From Lachnospiraceae bacterium (GTDB lineage: Bacteria > Bacillota > Clostridia > Lachnospirales > Lachnospiraceae): a stretch of DNA of 64,000 nt. The stretch lies in the NCBI GenBank assembly GCA_017476665.1, contig JAFUZJ010000064.1, positions 1 through 64,000 on the forward strand. The letters run 5' to 3'. A program made the translations under genes and the position numbers. The notes beneath the pieces were generated by a model. The model was given only the letters and a program-made list of their open reading frames with translations. It was not told the DNA's origin and did no database searches. This document shows, in pieces, positions 45,785 to 54,756 of this stretch; the first letter of the stretch is position 1; every line of letters begins with the position of its first letter.

Positions 45785-45860
45785 ATCGACAAAAACCTTG
45801 CGGATGCAGGGTTTTTGTTTTAGTATAAAATATAGTACGCGTTATCGACAAAAACCTTGC
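45785..45860. repeat. 17-bp direct repeat flanking the terminator
   Basis: ATCGACAAAAACCTTGC occurs at 45785-45801, forming the left arm of the terminator, and again at 45844-45860, immediately before the AGGAGGG ribosome site of the next gene. The terminator's right arm could pair with either copy. Confidence 0.8.
45789..45822 (+). terminator. Strong terminator after the ABC transporter
   Basis: A 13-bp uninterrupted stem: ACAAAAACCTTGC (45789-45801) with GCAGGGTTTTTGT (45806-45818), loop GGAT, then a T-rich tail. One G-T pair. Confidence 0.88.
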
Positions 45861-45878
45861 AGGAGGGATTGATCAGAC

Positions 45879-48173
45879 ATGCATCCGTTTGCGAAAAGCC
45901 TTTTAAAGAAAAAAGCAGTTTGGATATATATCGGAGTGATTTGTATCCTGCTTTGTATTTGTTTTTTTCAATTGATCGTGAGCAGGTCAGTGCAGGAGTT
46001 CGATGGAGGCTATGTATTTGCGCCGGAAGATAGTGGGACGAGAACAATTTTTGAAAATATATCTTTAAAGCCGGGAGTTTATCAGATCATTCTCGACTAT
46101 CGCACCGATCAGGATTATTCTGCATATTGCAATATTCGTGATGATTCCGTAAATGCAGGAACTCTTTTGACAAATGGAGAGCATTTTTATGCGGGACGAG
46201 CGGAAACTACGTTTTATTTATGGTTATTTCAGCCGACGGATGACTTGCAGGTCGTAGCTGATTATGTGGGGGGATATTATGTTGAAACCGGGAATTTATT
46301 GATACGAAATACCGGTAAACTATGGAGTATCCGGTTTGTGCTTGTGTGTTTTGCAGGTGCACTTGGGATGGCTGGGATAGCAATGTTTTTCTACCAAAAA
46401 GAGTATGGTATTGCGACGGAGGCTTGGCTGACCGGTATTGTTTTGGTTGGGATTGCCCTGATGGCTTCGCTTTCGCAGTTGGGCGGCTATATGTATGGCG
46501 GAGCGGATCTGACCTATCATCTTATGAGAATAGAAGGGGTGAAGGACAGTATTCTTGCCCGGCAATTTCCGATCCGGATCGAGCCGGAATGGCTGTATGG
46601 ACATGGATACGCCAGCGGCATTTTTTACTGTGATGCGCTGTTTTATCTTCCTGCATTGCTCAGACTTGCAGGATTCCCGATCACCGCATCCTACAATGTT
46701 TATTGCATTTGTCTAAATTTTGCGACTGCTTGGATCGCATGGTACTGTTTTGGCAAAATATTCAGGGATAATCGCATTGGGCTTATGTGCAGTGGATTTT
46801 ATACTTTGTCCATTATGAGATTGTATCGGGTGGCTATCGTCAATGCGGTCGGAGAGGGAAGCGCGATCACATTCCTTCCGCTTATTTTTTATGGGGTTTA
46901 CTGTATTTTTGCGGGGAAAAATGATCGGGGCAGAAAAGCATGGATTCCTTTGGCACTGGGGTATACCGGTATTATTCAGACGCATGTGTTAACCTGTGAG
47001 ATTACATTATTTTTAATGCTCCTGTTTTGCGTGATCTGTATCAGAAAAGTGTTTCGCACGCCGGTGTTTACGGCACTTGTAAAAGCAGTATTGGCAGTAA
47101 TAGGTTTAAACTTTTGGTATATCGTTCCTTTTTTGGATTATTATCTGACGCAGGATATCAGGATCCGCCACGCCTCCGGCAGAACTATACAGGACAGAGG
47201 ACTTTATTTGTCACAGATGCTTGTAAACATATGGTCTGATGAGAAAATTCAAAGTTTTGAAGAGCGTGGGTTTCAGAATGTAGTGGCACTGAGTCCGGGA
47301 TATGTAGGTTTGTTGGCGTTAGGGGTATTTGGGGGTGTATGGATCTGGTGGAAGATAGTCGGCAGAGATATGAGTACGACTGTATGGCGGGCGGCTGAAA
47401 TTTCTTTTGTGTTTGCATTGATCATGCTATGTATGACATTGCAGAATTTCCCATGGAACAGCATTCAGAAATGGGGAGAGTTACCGGCAGTGTTGATCAG
47501 CAGCCTTCAGTTTCCATATCGTTTCCTGGGATGGGCAATGGTATTTTTGACCATGCTTTTTGGATGCTGCCTGTGGATATTCCGAAAAAAAAGAGTTACG
47601 TATCTGATCGGAGCAGTATTGGCGCTGTTTAGTATGTGTACGGCCGCTTATGGTGTGTGGCAGTTTACATGTAAAGAAGATTATCAATTGCGCATATACA
47701 ATGAAGGCGGAATGGGATATGGGTATATATCAGGTGCGGAATATTTGATCTACGGTGTGGATGAAGGAAAACTTTCTTTTGCGGGGGCGGTTCCCGGAGA
47801 ACATGTTAGAATAACGGAGTATGCAAAACAATATCTTACCGTGAATTTGGTTTGTGAAAATACAGGCAGCGAAGAAAGTTATATCGATTTTCCTTTGCTG
47901 TATTATAAGGGATATCAGGCTAAAACAGATACCGGAGAAAAGCTGCAGGTATGTTATGGAGATAATTATCTTGTCAGAGTGATCCTGCCACCCGGATATT
48001 CAGGCGGTGTGAAGGTTTGTTTTGTAAGTCCCTTCTACTGGCGGATCAGTGAGCTTGTCACACTGCTGACAATTGGAGTCCTGTGCCTGTACTTTAAAAG
48101 AGGGAAAGCCCGAAAAACCGACTTGACAGGGCGAAAAAAACGTGATACGCTGACTTCAGTTAAAAGGGAGTAG
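45879..48173 (+). CDS. Large GT-C-like membrane protein
   Basis: A 764-residue protein with an N-terminal transmembrane helix, an outside domain of about 110 residues, then about eleven hydrophobic segments and a C-terminal outside domain followed by one last helix. The loop GGADLTYHLMRIEGVKDSILARQFPIRI is characteristic of a family of Firmicute membrane proteins sometimes annotated as 6-pyruvoyl-tetrahydropterin-synthase-related; the Asp-His pair lies where GT-C enzymes bind metal and lipid-sugar. I infer glycosyl transfer to a surface polymer. ATG 45879 follows AGGAGGG at a long distance. The stop codon TAG is part of the riboswitch that follows. Confidence 0.6.
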   Translation: MHPFAKSLLKKKAVWIYIGVICILLCICFFQLIVSRSVQEFDGGYVFAPEDSGTRTIFENISLKPGVYQIILDYRTDQDYSAYCNIRDDSVNAGTLLTNGEHFYAGRAETTFYLWLFQPTDDLQVVADYVGGYYVETGNLLIRNTGKLWSIRFVLVCFAGALGMAGIAMFFYQKEYGIATEAWLTGIVLVGIALMASLSQLGGYMYGGADLTYHLMRIEGVKDSILARQFPIRIEPEWLYGHGYASGIFYCDALFYLPALLRLAGFPITASYNVYCICLNFATAWIAWYCFGKIFRDNRIGLMCSGFYTLSIMRLYRVAIVNAVGEGSAITFLPLIFYGVYCIFAGKNDRGRKAWIPLALGYTGIIQTHVLTCEITLFLMLLFCVICIRKVFRTPVFTALVKAVLAVIGLNFWYIVPFLDYYLTQDIRIRHASGRTIQDRGLYLSQMLVNIWSDEKIQSFEERGFQNVVALSPGYVGLLALGVFGGVWIWWKIVGRDMSTTVWRAAEISFVFALIMLCMTLQNFPWNSIQKWGELPAVLISSLQFPYRFLGWAMVFLTMLFGCCLWIFRKKRVTYLIGAVLALFSMCTAAYGVWQFTCKEDYQLRIYNEGGMGYGYISGAEYLIYGVDEGKLSFAGAVPGEHVRITEYAKQYLTVNLVCENTGSEESYIDFPLLYYKGYQAKTDTGEKLQVCYGDNYLVRVILPPGYSGGVKVCFVSPFYWRISELVTLLTIGVLCLYFKRGKARKTDLTGRKKRDTLTSVKRE
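48123..48151 (+). promoter_or_regulatory. Promoter of the riboswitch transcript inside the upstream gene
   Basis: A perfect TTGACA (48123-48128) and TACGCT (48146-48151, the three most conserved -10 positions kept) with a 17-bp spacer. It lies in the last codons of the upstream gene and would start RNA just before the aptamer. Confidence 0.6.
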
Positions 48174-48320
48174 TTGCAAGCGTGCAATCAACATACCCCG
48201 GCGACAATAGAGCAGAAGTGTCTGTTTTATTGTGTCGTGGTTGCACACTTTCAGGGCAGTTGTAAACGGCTATTGAGAGAACAAGACTTTTAGCACATTT
48301 GTGCTGAAAGTCTTATTTTT
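48162..48320 (+). promoter_or_regulatory. yybP-ykoY (Mn2+) riboswitch with terminator
   Basis: The 5' strand AAAAGGGAGTAG (48162-48173) matches the hallmark (G)GGGAGTAG of this class. It is followed by TCAACATACC, a GGCGACA...TGTCG hairpin and the closing GAACAAGACTTTT that pairs with AAAAG to form P1. The terminator stem AAGACTTTTAGCAC with GTGCTGAAAGTCTT (48283-48314) and a T run uses the same AAGACTTTT. Ligand-closed P1 and terminator thus exclude each other, an ON switch. Known members sense Mn2+ and control cation transporters, which fits the exchanger downstream. Confidence 0.82.
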
Positions 48321-48351
48321 AGTTTATGGATTTGGTAACAGGAGGGAAAAG

Positions 48352-49293
48352 ATGGAAATGATACTTCAGTTTGTATTGAGTGTGGTGGGCTTTGTGATGC
48401 TGATCAAAGGAGCCGACTGGTTTGTGGAAGGAGCATCCAAGGTGGCGGATCGTTTCGGAATCCCGCAGATTGTGATTGGACTCACCATTGTGGCTATGGG
48501 GACTTCCCTGCCGGAGGCCGCAGTGAGTATCTCTGCGGCTTTGAAGGGAAGTGCGGACATCACGATCGGCAATGTGGTCGGGAGCAATATCATGAATGTG
48601 CTGGTGATCCTGGGACTGACCTCCGTGATCCGGGCCATCGCGGTGAAGAAGAATACGATCCGGTATGAAATGCCTTTTACGATTGCGATTACGGTCATTT
48701 TGGCTGTCATGGGGCTGATGGACAATCAGGTGGGCCGGATGGAGGGGGGAATCCTGTGGGTATTTATGATCCTGTATCTGTCTTATCTGGTATGGGTGTC
48801 CAAGACGGACAAGGATGCCATTGAGGAAGCTGCCAAAGCGGATGAAAAAGAGTCCATCCTGAAAATGCTGGTGATGATCCTGATTGGTGCGGGGATGATC
48901 GTATGGGGAAGCGATATCACTGTGGATGCGGCGACTGCGATCGCTAAGAGTTTCGGAATGTCGGAGCGTCTGGTGGGACTGACCATTGTGGCGTTCGGGA
49001 CCTCACTGCCGGAGCTGGTGACCAGCTGTACAGCTGCAATCAAGGGAAAGGCAGACATTGCGGTGGGCAATATCGTGGGAAGCAATATTTTCAATATTTT
49101 GTTTGTAGTGGGTACCACTGCGCTGATCACGCCGGTGCCTTACAGTGCAAACTTTATGATAGACAGTATTGTAGCGGTGGCTGCGATGATCCTGCTCCTT
49201 GTCTGTGTGATCCCGAAGAAACAGCTGGGGCGCGTGGGCGGCATTTTGATGCTGTTGGGATATGCCGGATATTTTGTCTATCTGATCAAGTGA
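48352..49293 (+). CDS. CaCA-family Na+/Ca2+ (cation/proton) exchanger
   Basis: A 313-residue inner-membrane exchanger with about ten helices and the two inverted alpha repeats: GLTIVAMGTSLPEAAVSISAALKG...GNVVGSNIMN and GLTIVAFGTSLPELVTSCTAAIKG...GNIVGSNIFN, carrying the cation-binding Glu and Asn residues. It resembles E. coli YrbG. A short acidic loop (DKDAIEEAAKADEKE) joins the halves. ATG 48352 follows GGAGGG. The riboswitch upstream suggests that Mn2+ may induce it, so it might remove manganese or balance it. Confidence 0.92.
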   Translation: MEMILQFVLSVVGFVMLIKGADWFVEGASKVADRFGIPQIVIGLTIVAMGTSLPEAAVSISAALKGSADITIGNVVGSNIMNVLVILGLTSVIRAIAVKKNTIRYEMPFTIAITVILAVMGLMDNQVGRMEGGILWVFMILYLSYLVWVSKTDKDAIEEAAKADEKESILKMLVMILIGAGMIVWGSDITVDAATAIAKSFGMSERLVGLTIVAFGTSLPELVTSCTAAIKGKADIAVGNIVGSNIFNILFVVGTTALITPVPYSANFMIDSIVAVAAMILLLVCVIPKKQLGRVGGILMLLGYAGYFVYLIK

Positions 49294-49302
49294 TTATAGG
49301 GA

Positions 49303-49332
49303 TTGCATCCCACCCACTAAAAATGGTATAAT
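49303..49332 (+). promoter_or_regulatory. Promoter of the GGDEF-malQ-flotillin operon
   Basis: TTGCAT (49303-49308) and perfect TATAAT (49327-49332), 18-bp spacer. A run of eight G residues (49337-49344) lies between the -10 box and the start codon at 49351. Confidence 0.72.
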
Positions 49333-49350
49333 GAGCGGGGGGGGAAATGT

Positions 49351-51003
49351 ATGAGGGGATACTTTAAGAAATATACATTTATTCTGTATCTGGTATTGGC
49401 GGTACTTTTCTTCTTGGTGGTATTCCGCATATGGAGTAAGTATGATGTATATACGACCAGCAGGCAGTACAGGCATGGATATCAGACAATAAAAAATTAT
49501 GAATATGAGCGTTATGAAGATCCCCAGGCTCCGGCCGGTATCAGGCAGGAATTTCGCTTTCCGGTCGATAAGGTAACGGGGACTTACCGGGAATTAGTCT
49601 TTTTTACAAAACATCAGAATGTGTATGTCTATGTGGATGATGTACAGGTTTATTATATCTGTCCGGCGCAGGGCAATAAATTTGGGAAGACCCCGGGAGG
49701 AGTCTGGAACAGCATAGCTTTTGAGGAAGGCGAGGAAGGCAGTGAGATTCGGGTTGTGACTTATCCCGTTTATAAGGGAATGACAGCAAAGAAGCCGACC
49801 TTCTATTATGGAGAGAAATTTGAAATCGTTTTGCATGTGCTGTTACAGCAGCTTCCGGCTCTGTTCATTTGTTTTATCTGCATCTTGCTGGGGATATTGT
49901 TTATTGTGTATGAATTTTATCATCACAATGATGTGGAGAAAGTGGAAGGCAATCTCAGTATGCTGGGGAGTTTTGCCATTATCATTGCACTGTGGAAGCT
50001 GACGGACAGCGAGATTGCGTATCTGCTGTTCCCAAGCCGGCATGCAATGTATCTGGTGCCATCTTTTCTGCTGCATCTTGGAATGGTTCCGTTTATTCTG
50101 TTTGTCAAAGGTCTGAATATCGGTGTGCGCAGCAGAAAGTTTTGGGATATCTGTGTTTGTGCATCCATGGGAATCGCTTTGATCACGACGCTTTTGCAGA
50201 TATTTAATATCCTTGATCTGCGGGAAACATTGTGGGTGGTGCATCTGGAGATTGTTGCGCTTCTGGCATTGTTCTTCGGCATGGCGTTATATGAGATCCG
50301 GCACAGGGGGATGACGGAAAAGCTGCGGCTGCATATGATCGTATTACCAATCTGCGCAGTCGGCGTGATCCTGGATATGGCATTTTATTATACAGTGAAC
50401 AGCAACAGAAGTGGCTTCTTTGCAATCCTGGGTTTTGCAATCTATACGGTGATCCTCGGATTGGATTCCATAAAGGCCATCAAGGAATTGATCAGCATCG
50501 GCGTGCAGGCGAAGCATTTTGAGCAGAAAGCATATCACGATCAGCTGACAGGCCTGAACAACCGCATGGCATATGCGGATTATACCAACCGGGATGAGTT
50601 TTCGCCGCAACGTTGTATCATTGCGGTGTTTGATCTGAATAATCTGAAGAAGTGTAATGATATTCTGGGTCATGAGAAGGGGGATATCTACATCAGGGAA
50701 TGTGCGGATATCATCAAGGATACCTTTCAGGATATCGGGCAGTGCTATCGGATGGGCGGAGACGAGTTCTGTGTGCTGATGGAACAGGTTTCCCTGGAGA
50801 CCTGCCACAAGCGGATGAAGCAGATGGAGGAACTGGTGGTGCAGCGCAACCAGAGGAATCCGGAGATCAAGATGGGAATCGCTTACGGTTATGATATGTT
50901 CGATAACCGGATCGATCATAATATCAATGATACATCCAGGCGGGCGGATAAGAAGATGTATGACAGGAAGTTTAAGATGAAGCAGGAGGAAAACAACACA
51001 TGA
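49351..51003 (+). CDS. Membrane diguanylate cyclase (GGDEF)
   Basis: A 550-residue sensor enzyme that makes cyclic-di-GMP. One N-terminal helix, an outside domain of about 140 residues, a seven-helix membrane block (about 165-375), then a GGDEF domain: DQLTGLNNRMAY, AVFDLNNLKKCNDILGHEKGD and the catalytic RMGGDEF near residue 466. No RxxD inhibitory site lies five residues before GGDEF (the residues are GQCYR), so product inhibition may be absent. The layout is like 7TM-DISM sensors. The G8 run is its ribosome site. It overlaps malQ by 4 bp. Confidence 0.9.
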   Translation: MRGYFKKYTFILYLVLAVLFFLVVFRIWSKYDVYTTSRQYRHGYQTIKNYEYERYEDPQAPAGIRQEFRFPVDKVTGTYRELVFFTKHQNVYVYVDDVQVYYICPAQGNKFGKTPGGVWNSIAFEEGEEGSEIRVVTYPVYKGMTAKKPTFYYGEKFEIVLHVLLQQLPALFICFICILLGILFIVYEFYHHNDVEKVEGNLSMLGSFAIIIALWKLTDSEIAYLLFPSRHAMYLVPSFLLHLGMVPFILFVKGLNIGVRSRKFWDICVCASMGIALITTLLQIFNILDLRETLWVVHLEIVALLALFFGMALYEIRHRGMTEKLRLHMIVLPICAVGVILDMAFYYTVNSNRSGFFAILGFAIYTVILGLDSIKAIKELISIGVQAKHFEQKAYHDQLTGLNNRMAYADYTNRDEFSPQRCIIAVFDLNNLKKCNDILGHEKGDIYIRECADIIKDTFQDIGQCYRMGGDEFCVLMEQVSLETCHKRMKQMEELVVQRNQRNPEIKMGIAYGYDMFDNRIDHNINDTSRRADKKMYDRKFKMKQEENNT

Positions 51004-52511
51004 GACAACAGGGAATATTGATGCCGATTGCGAGTATTCCGTCTGCATATGGCATTGGGACATTTGGAAAAGAAAGCTATCGTTTTGTTGATTTTCTGGA
51101 GAAGGCGGGACAGACACTGTGGCAGATCCTGCCGTTGGGACCTACGAGCTACGGGGACTCGCCCTACCAGACTTTTTCTACTTTTGCGGGAAATCCGTAT
51201 TTTATCGATCTGGAGATGTTGGTTGCGGATGGATTGCTCACGCAGAAGGAATGTGATTCCTGTAATTTTGGAGAAGATGTTCTGTCCATAGATTATGAGA
51301 AGCTTTATTATGCCAGATTTCCTCTGCTGAGAAAAGCCTTTGAACGTGGCTATGAGACGATCAGTCAAACGGAGAGTTATGGGGAATTTAAGCAGAAAAA
51401 CGCAGATTGGCTGGAAGATTATGCATTGTATATGGCGGTGAAAGATTCCTTTGGCGGTGTGTGCTATATTGAGTGGCCGGAGGATATCCGCAGGCGGAAG
51501 AAGGCGGCTATGAACCGGTATCGGAAGCAGTTGCAGACCGAGATTGATTTTTATTTTTTCCAGCAATATCTGTTCTTTACGCAATGGAAAGCGTTAAAGC
51601 AGTATGCCAACGAGCGTAGCATAGAGATCGTCGGAGATATTCCGATCTATGTGGCCTTTGACAGTGCGGATACCTGGGCGAATCCGAAACTTTTCCAGAT
51701 GGACAGGCAGGGATATCCCACGGCGGTAGCGGGGTGTCCGCCGGACTATTTCTCGGAGACCGGACAGTTGTGGGGAAACCCGCTTTACGATTGGAATTAT
51801 CACAGAGAAACCGGATATGCGTGGTGGATGCAGCGGTTTGCCCATTGTTATGAACTGTATGATGTGGTGCGGATCGATCACTTCAGAGGTTTTGATGAGT
51901 ATTGGGCGGTGCCCTATGGTGAGTCTACGGCTGTGAACGGAGAGTGGCTGAAAGGTCCCGGATATGAGTTGTTTTCTACTTTGAAGAAAACGCTGGGTAA
52001 GAAAAGGATCATTGCCGAGGATCTGGGATTCATGACGAACAGTGTGAGAAAACTGGTGAAACGCACCGGATTTCCCAATATGAAGATCCTGCAGTTTGGA
52101 TTTGACTCAGAGGGGGAGAGTGAGTATCTTCCTCACAAATATGACCACAACTGCGTGGTATACACAGGAACGCATGACAATGACACGACGGTGGGCTTTA
52201 TCCGTCAGATGCGGGGGAAGGATCTGAAATTTGCCAGAAAATACCTGCACTGCAAGAATGACAAAAAGCTGTGTCGTGAGATGATTCGTGCGGGGATTGC
52301 CAGTGTGGCGGATCTGTGTATTATCCCAATGCAGGACTGGCTAGAGTTGGATAACAAAGCGCGCATCAATATTCCCTCCACGCTGGGCGAGAACTGGAAG
52401 TGGCGTATGGCGTCTGAGGCGCTGACGGAAGAACTGGCGAAGAAGATCTACAAAATGACAAAGTTGTACGGAAGAGTACAAGGTGAAGGAGGACAAGAGA
52501 GAAATGCCTGA
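51000..52511 (+). CDS. malQ: 4-alpha-glucanotransferase (amylomaltase)
   Basis: A 503-residue GH77 enzyme that transfers alpha-1,4-glucan segments between maltodextrins in the cytoplasm. Start RQQGILMPIASIPSAYGIGTFG, substrate loop LPLGPTSYGDSPYQTFSTFAGNPYFID, catalytic nucleophile region DVVRIDHFRGFDEYW, acid/base IIAEDLGFMT and transition-state Asp in GTHDNDTTVGF are all present. ATG 51000 overlaps the stop of the cyclase and its own end overlaps the flotillin gene by 8 bp. Glycogen synthase is encoded 9.5 kb downstream. Confidence 0.95.
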   Translation: MRQQGILMPIASIPSAYGIGTFGKESYRFVDFLEKAGQTLWQILPLGPTSYGDSPYQTFSTFAGNPYFIDLEMLVADGLLTQKECDSCNFGEDVLSIDYEKLYYARFPLLRKAFERGYETISQTESYGEFKQKNADWLEDYALYMAVKDSFGGVCYIEWPEDIRRRKKAAMNRYRKQLQTEIDFYFFQQYLFFTQWKALKQYANERSIEIVGDIPIYVAFDSADTWANPKLFQMDRQGYPTAVAGCPPDYFSETGQLWGNPLYDWNYHRETGYAWWMQRFAHCYELYDVVRIDHFRGFDEYWAVPYGESTAVNGEWLKGPGYELFSTLKKTLGKKRIIAEDLGFMTNSVRKLVKRTGFPNMKILQFGFDSEGESEYLPHKYDHNCVVYTGTHDNDTTVGFIRQMRGKDLKFARKYLHCKNDKKLCREMIRAGIASVADLCIIPMQDWLELDNKARINIPSTLGENWKWRMASEALTEELAKKIYKMTKLYGRVQGEGGQERNA

Positions 52512-54123
52512 TTTATCATTATTTGTTACTGCGATTCCTATTGTTATTGTGGTTTTGCTGATCCTTATCATTTTCCTGACCGGATATGTAAAAGCGTCGC
52601 CGGATACAGCGATCATTATCTCCGGTTTGCGGAAGAATCCCAAGGTTCTGATCGGTAAAGCGGGAGTGAAGATTCCGTTCCTGGAGAGGAAGGATGAACT
52701 GAATCTGCAGTTGATCCCAATCGACGTAAAGACTTCCAATGCGGTTCCGACGGCAGATTATATCAATATTAACGTGGATGCGACAGTCAATGTCAAGATC
52801 AGCGACAAGCCGGACACCCTGAGACTGGCGGCACAGAACTTCCTGAACAAGAAGCCGGAGTACATTGCCCGTGTGGCGAGAGAAGTGCTGGAAGGTAATG
52901 TACGTGAGATCGTCGGCAAGATGGCCTTGGAGGAGATGGTTTCCGACCGTCAGAAATTTGCAACGCTGGTAAAAGAGAATGCGGAGCCCGATCTGGCAGC
53001 CATGGGTCTGGACATTGTAAGTTTTAATGTGCAGAATTTTGTGGACGGAAACGGTGTCATTGAGAACCTGGGTGTGGACAACATCGTAAAAATTCAGAAG
53101 AACGCTGCGATTTCCCGTGCGGAGAGTGAGAAAGAGATCGCCAAGGCACAGGCAAATGCGAGAAAAGAGGCAAATGATGCCCAGGTAAGCAGTGAACTGG
53201 AGATTGCCAATGCACAGTCGAGAGCTCAGAAGGAGAAATCTATTGTGCAGGTCAATGCCCAGCGGGAGGCACAGGAGGCCAAGATCATCGCGGATACGCA
53301 GATTGCCCAGAAAGAGAATGAGCTGGCAATCACCAAAGCGGAATTGCAGAAAGCGGCAGATACCAAGCGCGCAATCGCAGATGCTGCCTATCAGATTCAG
53401 CAGGAGTCTGAGCGTAAATCCGTGGAGATCGCTACCGCGGATGCAAACATTGCGAGACAGGAGAAAGAGATCCTCCTGAAGCAGAAAGAGGCTGAGGTAA
53501 TGGAGCAGTCTCTGGATGCACAGGTAAAGAAGAAAGCTGAGGCTGAAAAGTTTGCAAGACAGCAGAAGGCAGATGCACAGCTTTACGAGATCCAGAGGAA
53601 TTCCGAGGCACAGCTGTTCGAACGTCAGAAGAACGCTGAGGCTGAGAAGTTTGAGAAAGAGAAGGAAGCGGAGGCTTTGAAGGCAACTGCTGAGGCGCAG
53701 AAGTACACCATGGAGCAGGAGGCACAGGGTATCCGTGCCAAAGGTATAGCGGAGGCTGAGGCAATCCGTGCCAAGGCGCTGGCAGAGGCGGAAGGTATTG
53801 AGAAGAAGGCGGAAGCTATGACCAAGATGGGCGAGGCTGCTGTGCTGGAGATGTACTTCAAGGCATTGCCTGAGGTGGTGAAGAATGCGGCGGAGCCGTT
53901 GTCCAATGTAGATAAGATCACCATGTACGGCGACGGTAATTCCTCCAGATTGATGAAGGATGTCATGGGTACGGTGGTGCAGGTGACAGACGGTTTAAAG
54001 GAATCCACCGGTGTGGATCTGTCAGCAGTATTGGCAGGATTCCTGGGCGGTAAGGTTGCCAGCGCACCGACGAAGGAAACTGAGTCTGGGGCGGAGCCTT
54101 CCGAAACCACGGAAACGAAATAA
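52504..54123 (+). CDS. Flotillin-like SPFH protein
   Basis: A 539-residue flotillin. One N-terminal membrane helix (LFVTAIPIVIVVLLILIIFLTGYV), then an SPFH/PHB domain (about 30-185; VLIGKAGVKIPFLERKDEL) and a long flotillin domain of Glu-Ala-rich coiled coil (190-430; repeats such as AEKFARQQKADAQLYEIQRN). It ends with an oligomerisation segment and a polar tail. Flotillins assemble into membrane scaffolds that organise signalling. ATG 52504 lies 9 nt after GGAGGACAAGAG, while the TTG upstream has no site. Overlap with malQ ties it to the operon. Confidence 0.9.
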   Translation: MPDLSLFVTAIPIVIVVLLILIIFLTGYVKASPDTAIIISGLRKNPKVLIGKAGVKIPFLERKDELNLQLIPIDVKTSNAVPTADYININVDATVNVKISDKPDTLRLAAQNFLNKKPEYIARVAREVLEGNVREIVGKMALEEMVSDRQKFATLVKENAEPDLAAMGLDIVSFNVQNFVDGNGVIENLGVDNIVKIQKNAAISRAESEKEIAKAQANARKEANDAQVSSELEIANAQSRAQKEKSIVQVNAQREAQEAKIIADTQIAQKENELAITKAELQKAADTKRAIADAAYQIQQESERKSVEIATADANIARQEKEILLKQKEAEVMEQSLDAQVKKKAEAEKFARQQKADAQLYEIQRNSEAQLFERQKNAEAEKFEKEKEAEALKATAEAQKYTMEQEAQGIRAKGIAEAEAIRAKALAEAEGIEKKAEAMTKMGEAAVLEMYFKALPEVVKNAAEPLSNVDKITMYGDGNSSRLMKDVMGTVVQVTDGLKESTGVDLSAVLAGFLGGKVASAPTKETESGAEPSETTETK

Positions 54124-54128
54124 GATTG

Positions 54129-54166
54129 GAAGAGTCCCCGGGGCGAAAAGCCATGGGGACTCTTTT
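54129..54166 (+). terminator. Terminator of the GGDEF-malQ-flotillin operon
   Basis: AGAGTCCCC (54131-54139) pairs with GGGGACTCT (54155-54163), followed by TTTTG. Confidence 0.88.
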
Positions 54167-54250
54167 GTCATGAAAGAAAAAATAGTTTCAGCAGGGAGAG
54201 GAGGGGGATATATGAGCAGCTTTGGCGGATAAAGATCATCTGTAAGGCTC

Positions 54251-54742
54251 TTATAGTTTTTTCATCGCCATGTAAGAATTATGATATTCTTTGCGATAGG
54301 TCACATCTTCTCCGAACCAGTCAGGGGGCAGGAAAGCATCCGCCGCTTCTGTGCTGCCGAATTCCACCTCCGCCATGATCAAGGGGGCAAAGGGGGCGTC
54401 GAACACGTCCAACTCGATCGTCAGCGCATAATCCTCCGGCGGAGTGGGAAAGCCTTCTTTGAATCCCGGATTCGTCAAGGGGATCAGATAGCGCTTTTTG
54501 GAGATGATGTTACCGTCTGCTTTTTCCCGTAAATGATAATAGGACATTTCATTTAAAGCCAGATTATGTTCTTCTCTGGCCATCATGCCACGCCCTTTAT
54601 AGGTCATATAGTAGTGGTCGTCCTCTTTGCGCACACGGACCACAGGATCTACATTCAGATAGGCCTGTTCTATGTGGTGACACGGGTAATCCTTCAGATT
54701 ATCCGGTAACTTTCTGATCAGATATTTTCGCTCGATTTCCAT
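54251..54742 (-). CDS. CYTH-domain triphosphate tunnel protein
   Basis: A 163-residue protein with the CYTH signature ExExK at the very start (MEIERKYLI) and the alternating charged strands of a triphosphate tunnel (VRVRKEDDHYYMTYKGRG, NIISKKRYLIPL, ALTIELDVFD, AEVEFGS). Members hydrolyse triphosphates such as tripolyphosphate or thiamine triphosphate; which one applies here is unknown. It is read leftwards. Its ribosome site AGAGGAA directly adjoins the TGCTTCGCA repeat cluster. Confidence 0.88.
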   Translation of the reverse strand: MEIERKYLIRKLPDNLKDYPCHHIEQAYLNVDPVVRVRKEDDHYYMTYKGRGMMAREEHNLALNEMSYYHLREKADGNIISKKRYLIPLTNPGFKEGFPTPPEDYALTIELDVFDAPFAPLIMAEVEFGSTEAADAFLPPDWFGEDVTYRKEYHNSYMAMKKL

Positions 54743-54756
54743 TTTATGATTCCTCT

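Noticed and set aside
54213-54233. A six-codon frame MSSFGG after GGAGGGGG
   Set aside because: Good ribosome site but far too short to support, and it lies in a gap past an operon terminator.
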